Source: Pedosphaera parvula Ellin514 (lineage in GTDB: Bacteria > Verrucomicrobiota > Verrucomicrobiia > Limisphaerales > Pedosphaeraceae). Taken from it: a DNA stretch of 54,129 bases. Where the stretch lies: positions 1 to 54,129 of the forward strand of contig NZ_ABOX02000051.1 of the NCBI RefSeq assembly GCF_000172555.1. The letters are read 5' to 3'. The translations under genes were made by a program, and so were the position numbers. Positions within the stretch are counted from its first letter, which is position 1, and each line of letters opens with the position of its first letter. The notes beneath the pieces were generated by a model that saw only the letters and a program-made list of their open reading frames with translations, was not told the DNA's origin and ran no database searches. This document shows positions 27,680-36,433 of the stretch, one piece after another.

Positions 27680-28399
27680 TCAAAATCGAACGTGGGGCGT
27701 CGTGGCATTTGCTTGTGTTTCGACAGCATTTAGCTCATTGGCAGCCTTCAAACCTCTGAAAATACAAAACAACGCGTATCCATGAAATGCAACGGCCAGG
27801 AAGCTTACACCAAAACGGAATGCAAACATCAGGACTAGAACTGAATCCAGGCTGTAAAGCACCAACCCTGTAATAAAACTCCAGGCATGCCTTTTTCGGG
27901 CGAAGATACCAAAAAAGATGAACAGTCCGACTACAATGAGGTTAAGAATAAGTCCGACTACAGTGCCAACGGTACTCCCGCTTACTTTGGCCGTTTCATC
28001 AATCGCCAGACTCATTCCCAAACCCAGAAAGAACCGGAATCCACCGCCAAACACAGCCACGCCCGTGTTAATCAGGGATAATCCAGCTATCCAAAAGAAC
28101 CAATCCGCCCCTGACTTCATCTGTTTTTCCAAAGCCGGATTGCTCGGAGGCGCCGCGCTGGCGATCGCCGGAGTTATGACCGAAGCCCCGGAATTCGATA
28201 CGAATACGGGGGATATGGCGGCCCCGGCCAGTTCCAATTCTGTATATTGCGCGGCCGGATGCCAGGCATTGACATCACTGCGCAATACTTGTGTGGTTGG
28301 CGTAATACGGCCTTCGCTGATCCAAATCTTGAGTTGATTCAAATTAATTGGACCATATTGTAGCCCGTCGGCTCCGAGTATGGTATAGGTAGATTCCAT
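27680..28399 (-). CDS. GYF_2-domain membrane protein
   Basis: 239 residues from the ATG at 28399. Residues 1-52 form a GYF_2-type domain (YTILGADGLQYGPINLNQLK, ending AWHPA), a small fold that binds proline-rich peptides. A linker is followed by about four membrane helices with FFWIAGLSLINTGVAVFGGG as the first. Proteins with this layout are common in Verrucomicrobia and Planctomycetes and are of unknown function. The gene diverges from rplM, with 167 bp between the two starts. Confidence 0.85.
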   Translation of the reverse strand: MESTYTILGADGLQYGPINLNQLKIWISEGRITPTTQVLRSDVNAWHPAAQYTELELAGAAISPVFVSNSGASVITPAIASAAPPSNPALEKQMKSGADWFFWIAGLSLINTGVAVFGGGFRFFLGLGMSLAIDETAKVSGSTVGTVVGLILNLIVVGLFIFFGIFARKRHAWSFITGLVLYSLDSVLVLMFAFRFGVSFLAVAFHGYALFCIFRGLKAANELNAVETQANATTPHVRF

Positions 28400-28513
28400 A
28401 GGGTCAGTAGTTCTTGGTTTTATGAGGCAGGTCGGGGATGGTTTAAACCGTCTGTCAGGAAAAGACAATTGAATTTTGCGGGGAAAGAAATGGCAAAATA
28501 GTTGAAATGGCTA

Positions 28514-28541
28514 TTGACTTGGCCATCTATTTTGGTACTTT
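28514..28541 (+). promoter_or_regulatory. Putative promoter of rplM-rpsI
   Basis: TTGACT (28514-28519), 16 bp, TACTTT (28536-28541): a fair housekeeping -35/-10 pair 25 bp upstream of the rplM start, with a ribosome site AGGA between. Confidence 0.5.
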
Positions 28542-28566
28542 CTCCCCTCCTTTTAACAGGATTTAG

Positions 28567-29001
28567 ATGAAAACGTATTTGCCGAAAGTAAATGTGGACC
28601 AGCGTAAATGGCATGTGATCGATGCCAACGGAGCCATTCTGGGCCGTTTGGCCGTTCAGATCGCCGATACCTTGCGCGGTAAAAACAAGCCTATTTTCAC
28701 CTCGCACCTTGATGCTGGTGATTTTGTGGTGGTTATTAACGCCGATAAAGTCGCTGTGACCGGCAAAAAAGAAACGGACAAGTTCTTCATGACTTACTCC
28801 GGCTGGAAAGGTGGAGAAAAGTATCGTTCCGTCGCGCAAGTTCGCGCCAAGAATTCGGAAGAGCTGATTCACCACGCCGTCAAAGGCATGGTTCCCAAGA
28901 ATCGCCTTGGCCGCCAGTTGCTGACCAAGCTGAAAGTCTATAAGGGTGACAAGCATCCTCATAGCGCTCAGCAGCCTGCTGAACTGGTTCCTGCGAAATA
29001 A
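28567..29001 (+). CDS. rplM: 50S ribosomal protein L13
   Basis: 144 residues, full length. Diagnostic stretches: WHVIDANGAILGRLAVQIA, VVINADKVAVTGKK, HAVKGMVPKNRLGRQLL. L13 is an early-assembling large-subunit protein. It forms the classic rplM-rpsI pair with the S9 gene 25 bp downstream. The ribosome site AGGA lies 8 bp before the ATG. Confidence 0.98.
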   Translation: MKTYLPKVNVDQRKWHVIDANGAILGRLAVQIADTLRGKNKPIFTSHLDAGDFVVVINADKVAVTGKKETDKFFMTYSGWKGGEKYRSVAQVRAKNSEELIHHAVKGMVPKNRLGRQLLTKLKVYKGDKHPHSAQQPAELVPAK

Positions 29002-29026
29002 TTTTGAACTGAATCGCTGAAAGTAT

Positions 29027-29422
29027 ATGGCAGACTCCAATGAATTCCTCGGTACGGGCCGTCGCAAGACTTCTGTTGCACGGGTCCGTCTCGCTTCTGG
29101 CACCGGCAAAATCCAGGTCAATGGCCGGGCCTTTGAAACCTATTTCCCCACGGATACCCTCCGCATGGTGGTCACGCAGCCTCTGACGGTTACCGCGACA
29201 ACTGGTAAATACGATGTTCGCGTCAACGTTCAGGGCGGCGGCCCAACCGGTCAGGCTGGCGCAGTCCGCCACGGCATCGCTCGTGCGCTGCTCGAAGTGG
29301 ATGTAGCTTTTCGCCCCACTCTCAAGGCTGAAGGGTTGTTGACCCGCGATTCCCGTGAGAAGGAACGCAAAAAATACGGTCAACCCGGCGCGCGCAAGCG
29401 TTTCCAATACAGCAAACGTTGA
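29027..29422 (+). CDS. rpsI: 30S ribosomal protein S9
   Basis: 131 residues, full length. Diagnostic stretches: [14 protein letters not shown] near the start, [19 protein letters not shown] mid-protein, and the conserved basic tail ending QYSKR, which reaches the P-site tRNA. Second gene of the rplM-rpsI operon; a hairpin terminator follows 20 bp after the stop. Confidence 0.98.
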   Translation: MADSNEFLGTGRRKTSVARVRLASGTGKIQVNGRAFETYFPTDTLRMVVTQPLTVTATTGKYDVRVNVQGGGPTGQAGAVRHGIARALLEVDVAFRPTLKAEGLLTRDSREKERKKYGQPGARKRFQYSKR

Positions 29423-29441
29423 TCCTGTTCGATTTCACGCG

Positions 29442-29470
29442 CCCCGCAGGTTCAACCTTGCGGGGTTTTT
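29442..29470 (+). terminator. Rho-independent terminator after rpsI
   Basis: CCCCGCAGGTT pairs with AACCTTGCGGGG (one bulge), followed by TTTTT. It closes the rplM-rpsI transcript before argC. Confidence 0.85.
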
Positions 29471-29550
29471 CGTTTTGTAGCACGTATGCGACTCTTGAAC
29501 TCGGAATTTTTTGTTTCCCTGAAGTCATGAGTTTCCACTAAAAGTATCAG

Positions 29551-30615
29551 ATGGATAAGAAGGTGAAGGTTGGAATTGTCGGTGCCTCCGGTTATTCCGG
29601 TGAGGAGTTGGTGCGGTTGTTGTTGTCACATCCGCACGTCGAACTGACTGCAGTTACCTCGCGCCAATACGCTGGACAAACTCTCGCCCAGGTGTTTCCA
29701 AAATTCGGCCACCTGCCACAATCCAAACAACTTCGCTTTACTGAACCGAATTCCGAGTTACTGGCCAAACAGGCGCAACTCATTTTCCTCGCCCTGCCCC
29801 ACGGCGTTTCTGCTGAGTATGCAGTTCCTCTGCTCCAACTGGGCTGCCAGGTGATTGATCTCAGCGCAGATTTTCGGCTGAAAAGTGCTGAAATTTACAA
29901 GGAATTCTACGCCCACGATCATCCGGCGCCTGAGTTACTGGCAACTTCGGTTTATGGTTTGCCCGAGGTTTATCGCTCCGCAATAAAGAAGGCGACACTT
30001 ATTGCCTCTCCAGGATGTTATCCGACGAGTGTTTTGTTGCCCACCCTACCGCTTCTTCGCGCCGGGATTATCAAACATACCGGCATTATCGCCGATTCGA
30101 TGAGTGGAGTCAGTGGCGCTGGTCGCAAGGCGGAAGTGGATTATCTTTTTGTGGAATGCAACGAAAGCGTCCGGCCTTATGGCATTCCCAAGCACCGGCA
30201 TCTATCCGAGATTGAGCAGGAACTGAGCGTCGCGGCGTCGACTCCGGTGGTCATCCAATTCACCCCTCACCTCATCCCGATCAATCGCGGCATCCTAACC
30301 ACTTTGTATCTCGCGCCGGAGAAGCATTTCTCGACAGTTGCAGAAGCGGAGGAGCTAAACAGGCAAATCACCGCCTGCTACCAGGCTGCGTATGCCAATG
30401 AACCCTTCGTGCGCATCCTCGAAGGCAAGGCCCTGCCCGATACCAAGAATGTCACCGGCACCAACGTCATTGAAATCGCCTGGCGCCTCGATCATCGCAC
30501 CGGCAGACTCATCGTCATGAGCGCCGAGGATAATATCGTAAAAGGCGCCAGCGGCCAGGCCGTGCAAAGCATGAATATCATGTGCGGTTTTCCTGAAACT
30601 GCGGGACTGCTTTGA
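29551..30615 (+). CDS. argC: N-acetyl-gamma-glutamyl-phosphate reductase
   Basis: 354 residues. An N-terminal NAD(P)-binding motif (VGIVGASGYSGEELVRLLL) is followed by the catalytic cysteine in SPGCYPTSVLLPTLPLL. It reduces N-acetylglutamyl phosphate to the semialdehyde, the third step to ornithine. First gene of the arginine operon; the next gene begins within a few bases of its stop. Confidence 0.97.
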   Translation: MDKKVKVGIVGASGYSGEELVRLLLSHPHVELTAVTSRQYAGQTLAQVFPKFGHLPQSKQLRFTEPNSELLAKQAQLIFLALPHGVSAEYAVPLLQLGCQVIDLSADFRLKSAEIYKEFYAHDHPAPELLATSVYGLPEVYRSAIKKATLIASPGCYPTSVLLPTLPLLRAGIIKHTGIIADSMSGVSGAGRKAEVDYLFVECNESVRPYGIPKHRHLSEIEQELSVAASTPVVIQFTPHLIPINRGILTTLYLAPEKHFSTVAEAEELNRQITACYQAAYANEPFVRILEGKALPDTKNVTGTNVIEIAWRLDHRTGRLIVMSAEDNIVKGASGQAVQSMNIMCGFPETAGLL

Positions 30616-30618
30616 GTG

Positions 30619-31173
30619 ATGCACCATTTTCCTGAAAATTCAGTCAAGGCCTGGGCGAAGGAATATGGCGCCGAACCTTTTTACTTTATCCAAACCTCGG
30701 AGGCCCGCACGCGATTGATTGCCTGGTCTGGCAACCCGGAACAGGTGAAAAGCGCCTTCTACAAATTGCTCGAGCACTTCTCCTTTGATGTGGAGGTTAT
30801 GCTTAAAATCATGTTTTCACTGGAAGACAAGGACCCAATGTGGCAGAAGTTTCGCGCAGTGGTAAACCGTTCAAAGCTCGTGGACGTGGTTCATAAAAAT
30901 GAAGCTTATGTTTTTGCCGACGGCATGAATCAGCTCTGGATTCGCAACCAGGAAAACAAGGAGTATTTCGCCTTCGACGACCATGGAATTTTCTTTGTGT
31001 ACTCCAGCTCGCCGGTTTTCACTGAACTGTTCAGCTCACTGGGCTTCCAGGAACGTTACGAGGAACCTCTGTATGCCAGGTCCCACTTTCACCACCGCCC
31101 CTCGCATCTCGAATACTTGGAAATGAAGTTTGTGTCTGATTTAAATCTCGAAAAAGTTGCCTCTGACATTTAA
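30619..31173 (+). CDS. Unknown protein inside the arginine operon
   Basis: 184 residues. It starts at ATG 30619, 3 bp after the argC stop (a GTG at 30616 is adjacent). No signal peptide or membrane helix, so cytoplasmic. It is an alpha/beta protein with FYFIQTSEARTRLIAWSGN, a helix FYKLLEHFSFDVEVMLKIM, and a strand-rich YFAFDDHGIFFVYSS. The tail carries a His/Arg cluster (RSHFHHRPSH). No family recognised. Tight packing between argC and argJ indicates cotranslation and a possible role in arginine synthesis or its control. Confidence 0.82.
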   Translation: MHHFPENSVKAWAKEYGAEPFYFIQTSEARTRLIAWSGNPEQVKSAFYKLLEHFSFDVEVMLKIMFSLEDKDPMWQKFRAVVNRSKLVDVVHKNEAYVFADGMNQLWIRNQENKEYFAFDDHGIFFVYSSSPVFTELFSSLGFQERYEEPLYARSHFHHRPSHLEYLEMKFVSDLNLEKVASDI

Positions 31174-31179
31174 TTGGAA

Positions 31180-32520
31180 ATGAAGATGAAGGAAATCCCT
31201 GGTTCCGTTATTGCTCCTCAAGGTTTTTTAGCCGCCGGAGTGTTTTGCGACATCAAACGCCTCGGCACCGGCAAAGGTTCCAACAAAGGCAAAAAACGCG
31301 ACCTCGCTCTCATTCTCTCCGAGGTGCCTGCCGTCGTCGCCGGCATGTTCACGACCAGCCAGGTATGCGCCGCGCCGGTCAAGGTCAGCATGCCCCGCGC
31401 CAGCAAGGGAACGGCCCAGGCCATTGTGGTCAATTCCGGCAATGCCAATGCCTGCACCGCTGCACAAGGCATTCGTGACGCGCGCGAAATGACTGACGTG
31501 GTGGCGAAACTGTTTCGTATTTCGGCCGAGGACGTGCTCGTTGCCTCCACTGGCCGTATCGGAGTTACTCTCCCGATGGCAAATGTGAAGCGCGGCATCC
31601 GGGATGCAGCCGCTTTGCTCAATACCTTCAAGGAAAATGCTGATCACGCTGCCGAAGCCATCATGACCAGCGACACGCGTCCCAAGCAGGTCGCTGTGGA
31701 ATTCAAGCTGGGCGGCAAAACCGTTCGCATTGGTGGCATCTGCAAAGGTGCAGGGATGATCCAACCTGGCATGAGCCCTACTGGAGCCCGCCCTGCAGCT
31801 GTTCCCGGCGGCAAATATCAAGGTTTGCATGCCACGATGCTTTGCTTCATCACAACCGATGCTGCCATTGAATCCAAGGCGCTGAAACTCGCGTTGAATG
31901 AAGCAGTGGCCAACAGCTTCAACCGCATCACGGTCGATGGCGACATGAGCACCAATGACACCGTCATTGTGCTTGCCAACGGCATGGCGGGGAATGCAAG
32001 TATCACCGCAGGTCGTCGCAGTGATCTGGCAGCCTTCCAGGCGGCTTTGAACCACGTCTGCCTTGAACTCGCCAAAATGATTGTGCGCGATGGCGAAGGT
32101 GTCACACGGTTTGTCACTGTAAAAGTCAGCGGAGCCAAAACGTTCGCCGATGCCGACGCCGCCGCTCGCGCGGTGGCGAACAGCTCTCTTGTGAAAACCA
32201 GCTGGTTTGGCGGCGATCCCAACTGGGGCCGCATTTTGGGCGCGCTCGGGTATTCAGCAGCAAACATTCTCGAAGAAAAGATTGATGTGGCCTACAGTGC
32301 GCCGGCAGGCAAACAACTTCTGTTTGCGCTTAAAAAGGGGCAGCCCACGAAGACATCCTTCAAGGCTCTTTGCAAGATGGTCGCGCAAAAGGAATTTGAT
32401 CTGCACATCCAGCTCAACCTCGGCAAGGGCAGTGCCGTCATGTATGCCAGCGACCTCACCGAGGAATACGTGGATTTCAACAAAGGCGACGTTTCCGACC
32501 CCTCTTCTCTCGGAGGTTAA
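31180..32520 (+). CDS. argJ: Bifunctional ornithine acetyltransferase / N-acetylglutamate synthase
   Basis: 446 residues from ATG 31180; a TTG at 31174 directly follows the preceding stop, and an ATG at 31186 is also possible. ArgJ recycles the acetyl group from acetylornithine to glutamate. It matures by self-cleavage before a nucleophilic Thr in a KGSGMIxPNMATML-type motif. Here the motif reads KGAGMIQPGM, then 19 extra residues (31774-31830), then ATMLCFITTDA with Thr at 31834. NSGNANACT and the C-terminal SDLTEEYV are normal. Whether the insert alters cleavage is unknown. argB follows 3 bp after the stop with GGAGG as ribosome site. Confidence 0.96.
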   Translation: MKMKEIPGSVIAPQGFLAAGVFCDIKRLGTGKGSNKGKKRDLALILSEVPAVVAGMFTTSQVCAAPVKVSMPRASKGTAQAIVVNSGNANACTAAQGIRDAREMTDVVAKLFRISAEDVLVASTGRIGVTLPMANVKRGIRDAAALLNTFKENADHAAEAIMTSDTRPKQVAVEFKLGGKTVRIGGICKGAGMIQPGMSPTGARPAAVPGGKYQGLHATMLCFITTDAAIESKALKLALNEAVANSFNRITVDGDMSTNDTVIVLANGMAGNASITAGRRSDLAAFQAALNHVCLELAKMIVRDGEGVTRFVTVKVSGAKTFADADAAARAVANSSLVKTSWFGGDPNWGRILGALGYSAANILEEKIDVAYSAPAGKQLLFALKKGQPTKTSFKALCKMVAQKEFDLHIQLNLGKGSAVMYASDLTEEYVDFNKGDVSDPSSLGG

Positions 32521-32523
32521 ACG

Positions 32524-33399
32524 ATGAAAGAACTTATCTCGAAAGCCGACGTGCTGCTCGAAGCGTTGCCTTACCTGCAACGTTTTCGCAATCAAACATT
32601 CGTCGTCAAATACGGCGGCAGTTTCATGGATTCTACCGATCCGGAAGTCCGTAGTGGTGTGGCACGCGATGTCGTTTTTCTCGAAGCCGCCGGCATTAAT
32701 CCGGTGGTGGTTCACGGCGGCGGCAAAGCCATCACTCGCGCCATGGAAGTCTCTGGAACGAAGGCAAATTTCATCCAGGGCCAGCGCGTCACGGACGAAG
32801 CCACAGTGAAGGTTGTCGACCAGGTTCTCTCAAACCAAATTAATCCCGAAGTCGTTGCCACCATCAAATCCTTGGGCGGTTTTGCCAAAGGTTTCGCTGG
32901 CACGGAAATCTTCACCTGTCGCAAGCTGTGGCTGACCGGGCCTGCGGGAGAACAAATCGATATTGGTTTCGTCGGTGAAGTGATCGCCGTGAATACCGCG
33001 CCCTTGCTTGAGTGTATTTCACAAGGAATTACTCCCGTCATCAGTCCCACCGCCCTTGGTGAAGATGGACACGTCTACAATTGCAATGCCGACGTCGCCG
33101 CTGCCCAGACCGCGATTGCTTTGAAAGCGAAACGCCTGGTCTTCATGAGCGATGTTCCCGGCTTGATGCGCAATCCCAAGGATGAATCCACTCTCATTTC
33201 TCATCTACGTACTGGCGAAGTTGCTGATTTGAAGAAAGCCGGAATTGTGGATAAGGGGATGATTCCCAAGGTGGACAGCGCGGTTGCCGCCATTAAATCA
33301 GGTGTTGATAAAGTCTCGTTCATTGATGGACGGGTTCAGCATTCCATGCTACTCGAAGTATTTACAAATTCCGGTATCGGCACAGAAGTAGTGTTATGA
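32524..33399 (+). CDS. argB: Acetylglutamate kinase
   Basis: 291 residues. Kinase landmarks: VKYGGSFM (nucleotide site), VVHGGGKAI, and VYNCNADVAAAQTAIALKAK near the substrate site, with the late Lys in GMIPKVDSA. It phosphorylates N-acetylglutamate. In many bacteria this is the arginine-feedback step; the N-terminal helix of feedback-sensitive forms (KADVLLEALPYLQRF) is present. Its stop overlaps the argD start (ATGA). Confidence 0.97.
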   Translation: MKELISKADVLLEALPYLQRFRNQTFVVKYGGSFMDSTDPEVRSGVARDVVFLEAAGINPVVVHGGGKAITRAMEVSGTKANFIQGQRVTDEATVKVVDQVLSNQINPEVVATIKSLGGFAKGFAGTEIFTCRKLWLTGPAGEQIDIGFVGEVIAVNTAPLLECISQGITPVISPTALGEDGHVYNCNADVAAAQTAIALKAKRLVFMSDVPGLMRNPKDESTLISHLRTGEVADLKKAGIVDKGMIPKVDSAVAAIKSGVDKVSFIDGRVQHSMLLEVFTNSGIGTEVVL

Positions 33400-34682
33400 A
33401 AGAAATCGTTCCCCAGCCCCCGTCCATTGTTCACAATGAAATGGCGGAGATTCAGTCTCTTTTTAACAAAAACGTCATCCCATCCTACGGGCGTTTTGAT
33501 ATCGTCCTGAGCCATGGCTCCGGCAGTCAGCTCTGGGATGTCACCGGCAAGCGCTACCTCGATCTCGGCGGCGGCATCGCGGTTTGTTCACTGGGGCATG
33601 CCCCTTCAGCCATAACTGAAGCCTTGATCGAACAATCGCGTAAACTCGTCCATGTTTCGAATCTTTATTTCCATGCTCCGCAAGGTCGCCTGGCTCAGGA
33701 ATTGGTAAATCTCATCGGCCCGGGCAAATGCTTCTTTACCAACAGCGGTGTGGAGGCGAACGAGGGTCTGTTTAAACTGGCCCGCAAGTTCGGCCATGAT
33801 GAAGGACGTTTTGAGATCATCACCACTTACAATTCTTTCCACGGACGGACACTCGCCGGAATTTCTGCCACAGGCCAGGACAAGGTTAAAAAAGGTTTTG
33901 AACCAATGGTCCCTGGTTTCCGCCACGTTCCCTACAACGATTTGCAGGCGATGCGAGATGCCATTTCTCCGGCGACAGTCGCCATCCTGGTTGAAGGCAT
34001 TCAGGGTGAAGGTGGTGTGACCCCGGCTACGCCGGAATACCTCCTTGGTTTACGTCAACTTTGTGACGAAAAGAAGTTGTTGCTCATGATGGACAGCGTG
34101 CAATGTGGCCATTTCCGCAGTGGCCGCTTTCAAAGTTATCAACGCATTTTGGAAGGAGTTCCGCGCGGAGATAAATTTATGCCGGACGCCATCTCCATGG
34201 CCAAATCATTGGGCGGCGGTTTTCCGATTGGTGCCTTCTGGGTTCGTCAGCCGTATGCTGACCTGCTCAGCGCGGGCACGCATGGCACCACCTATGGCGG
34301 CTCGCCCCTGGCCTGTGCGGTCGCATTGAAAATCCTTGAGGTCATCCAGAAGGAAAAGCTGGCCGACAACGCACGCGAGGTCGGAGCCTATTTCAAAGGC
34401 GGCCTGCAGGCGCTGGCTCAGAAGTATCCGTCCGTCATCAAAACTGTCCGTGGCCTCGGGCTCATGGTCGGCATGGAACTAGCCCCAAGTATCCCCGCTT
34501 TCTCCGGCGAAGGAAAAACTCCTGCGGTGCGTTTCACCAACCTGCTTCACGAAGCCGGTCTCATAGCAATTCCCGCCGGCACACATATTCTCCGCTTCCT
34601 CCCGGCTTTGAACTTGCACAAGGATGAGGCAGCGGAAGGCCTGAAGATCATCGAATCGGTAGTGGCAAAATTAGCGTCATGA
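33396..34682 (+). CDS. argD: Acetylornithine aminotransferase
   Basis: 428 residues, a class III PLP-dependent aminotransferase. The PLP lysine lies in DAISMAKSLGGGFPIGAF; the phosphate-binding FFTNSGVEANEGLFKLAR and NSFHGRTLAG are intact. It converts N-acetylglutamate semialdehyde to acetylornithine. Start and stop overlap argB and argF by four bases each, so translation is coupled across the three genes. Confidence 0.95.
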   Translation: MKEIVPQPPSIVHNEMAEIQSLFNKNVIPSYGRFDIVLSHGSGSQLWDVTGKRYLDLGGGIAVCSLGHAPSAITEALIEQSRKLVHVSNLYFHAPQGRLAQELVNLIGPGKCFFTNSGVEANEGLFKLARKFGHDEGRFEIITTYNSFHGRTLAGISATGQDKVKKGFEPMVPGFRHVPYNDLQAMRDAISPATVAILVEGIQGEGGVTPATPEYLLGLRQLCDEKKLLLMMDSVQCGHFRSGRFQSYQRILEGVPRGDKFMPDAISMAKSLGGGFPIGAFWVRQPYADLLSAGTHGTTYGGSPLACAVALKILEVIQKEKLADNAREVGAYFKGGLQALAQKYPSVIKTVRGLGLMVGMELAPSIPAFSGEGKTPAVRFTNLLHEAGLIAIPAGTHILRFLPALNLHKDEAAEGLKIIESVVAKLAS

Positions 34683-35575
34683 AACATCTGTTAAGCATCG
34701 AGTCGTTGGCCAAGGCCGACATGGATCAAATTCTGGCTGCCTCCGGCCCCATTAAAAAGGAACGTGGGCATCACAAGAAACAGCCGCTGGGTGGCCAAAC
34801 CTGGGCGATGATCTTCACCAAGTCTTCCACGCGCACCCGTGTCTCTTTTGAAGTGGGCGTTCGTGAATTGGGTGGACAGGTGATGTTTCTGAACGCAAAT
34901 GATATTCAATTGGGCCGCGGTGAACCGATCAAGGATACCGCGCGCGTGCTCGGGCGCATGGTGCATGGGGCCATCATTCGCACCTTCGCCCAGAAGGACG
35001 TGGAAGACTTCGCTCACTACTCCAGGATTCCCACCATTAACGCGCTAACCGATGATGAACACCCCTGCCAGATTTTAACGGACATATTTACGTTTCAGGA
35101 GAAACGTGGCCCGATTCAGGGCAAGGTGGTCACCTGGATCGGCGATGGCTCCAACAACATGGCTTATTCGTGGATTTTCGCCGCCGCCAAGCTCGGCTTC
35201 GAATTTCGTATCGCTGCGCCCAGGGAATACCAGCCTGCACCTGAAATTCTTTCCCGCGCTGGTGGCAAGATTGTGGTGACTGACGATGTGAAAGCCGCGG
35301 CTCACGGCGCTGACATGCTTTACACCGACGTGTGGATCTCAATGGGCCAGGAGGCTCAAGCTGCCGAGCGCATCAAAAAGATGGCGGGCTATCAGATCAA
35401 TGCAGCCTCTGTGAAACTGGCCAAACCGGATGCGTTGGTAATGCATTGTCTGCCAGCTTATCGCGGCAAGGAAATTGACGAAGCCACCTTCGAAGCGCAC
35501 GCACAGACAATTTTCGATCAGGCCGAAAATCGTCTGCATGTGCAAAAAGCGATTCTGGACTGGGCTGTTTCCTGA
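34679..35575 (+). CDS. argF: Ornithine carbamoyltransferase
   Basis: 298 residues. Carbamoyl-phosphate motif KSSTRTRVSFEVG, ornithine-side HPCQ, and the catalytic HCLPAYRGKEI are intact. It makes citrulline from ornithine. The final genes argG and argH are not in the window. The stop abuts the stop of the converging pseudouridine synthase gene with no spacing. Confidence 0.97.
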   Translation: MKHLLSIESLAKADMDQILAASGPIKKERGHHKKQPLGGQTWAMIFTKSSTRTRVSFEVGVRELGGQVMFLNANDIQLGRGEPIKDTARVLGRMVHGAIIRTFAQKDVEDFAHYSRIPTINALTDDEHPCQILTDIFTFQEKRGPIQGKVVTWIGDGSNNMAYSWIFAAAKLGFEFRIAAPREYQPAPEILSRAGGKIVVTDDVKAAAHGADMLYTDVWISMGQEAQAAERIKKMAGYQINAASVKLAKPDALVMHCLPAYRGKEIDEATFEAHAQTIFDQAENRLHVQKAILDWAVS

Positions 35576-36385
35576 TTAAAACGCCGCGGCTGCATACAGC
35601 CGCAGGTATTTGACTGCCACCTTAAGGTCTTTCGGCCAGGGCGCCACGATCTTGATTTCTGCATTGGTGAGCGGATGCACCAGGCTCAATTCCTCCGCGT
35701 GCAACGACACACGGTCCAACAAGGGCCGCTCGGTTTTGTTGGGCTTAAGCCGATAATCCCGCTTCAAACTTGAAAGCATCAACGGCTGACCTCCGTACAA
35801 GCTGTCACCCACAATCGGCAGACCGGCATATTGAAGGTGCACTCGAATCTGATGCTGCCGCCCGCTCAAAGGACGGCATTTGAGCAGTGAATAGCCGGCG
35901 AACTTTTCCACCAGTTCAAACTGGGTGCGGGACCTCTTCCCGTTTTTCTCATCAACCCGAATCAATCCCAGTTTTACCGGATGCGGCGCCAGCTTTGCAT
36001 CCACCTCGAAACTTTTCTCCTCCGGTGAACGTTGCACGAGAGCCGAGTAAGTTTTGACCGGCTTTTCGGAACCAAACAAATTCGCGACCGCGACCAGCAT
36101 CGGTTTGTCTTTAGCCAACAGGATGACTCCACTGGTCTCAAAATCGAGCCGATGGGCATTCATCAAATAGGTTAAACCGCGGCTTTTGGCCCAGGGAGTG
36201 CCACGCTCAATTCCAGCGTGCAACAGTTTCATCAGGTTGGGCCGCTTGGGATCGTAACGATCCGGAGAGGTGAGCAGTTTGCTGGGCTTATCCACAGCCA
36301 ACAGATGCTCGTCCTCGTAAAGGACGGAAATTTCCCAGAACTCCCGCGTTTCGGGAGAGGATAGTTTAATCGACTCGCTTGCCAT
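35576..36385 (-). CDS. RluA-family pseudouridine synthase (no S4 domain)
   Basis: 269 residues. Catalytic Asp in HRLDFETSGVILLAKDK, RQHQIRVHLQYAGLPIVGD, and the closing LHAEELSLVHP. It lacks the N-terminal S4 domain present in the paralogue at 26131, so it resembles the RluA/RluC-like short forms that act on 23S rRNA or tRNA; the target cannot be told. Convergent with argF. Confidence 0.9.
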   Translation of the reverse strand: MASESIKLSSPETREFWEISVLYEDEHLLAVDKPSKLLTSPDRYDPKRPNLMKLLHAGIERGTPWAKSRGLTYLMNAHRLDFETSGVILLAKDKPMLVAVANLFGSEKPVKTYSALVQRSPEEKSFEVDAKLAPHPVKLGLIRVDEKNGKRSRTQFELVEKFAGYSLLKCRPLSGRQHQIRVHLQYAGLPIVGDSLYGGQPLMLSSLKRDYRLKPNKTERPLLDRVSLHAEELSLVHPLTNAEIKIVAPWPKDLKVAVKYLRLYAAAAF

Positions 36386-36433
36386 TGTTCAATTAATGTA
36401 AGCGACCAGTTCTAAAATCCCAATGTCAGACTT

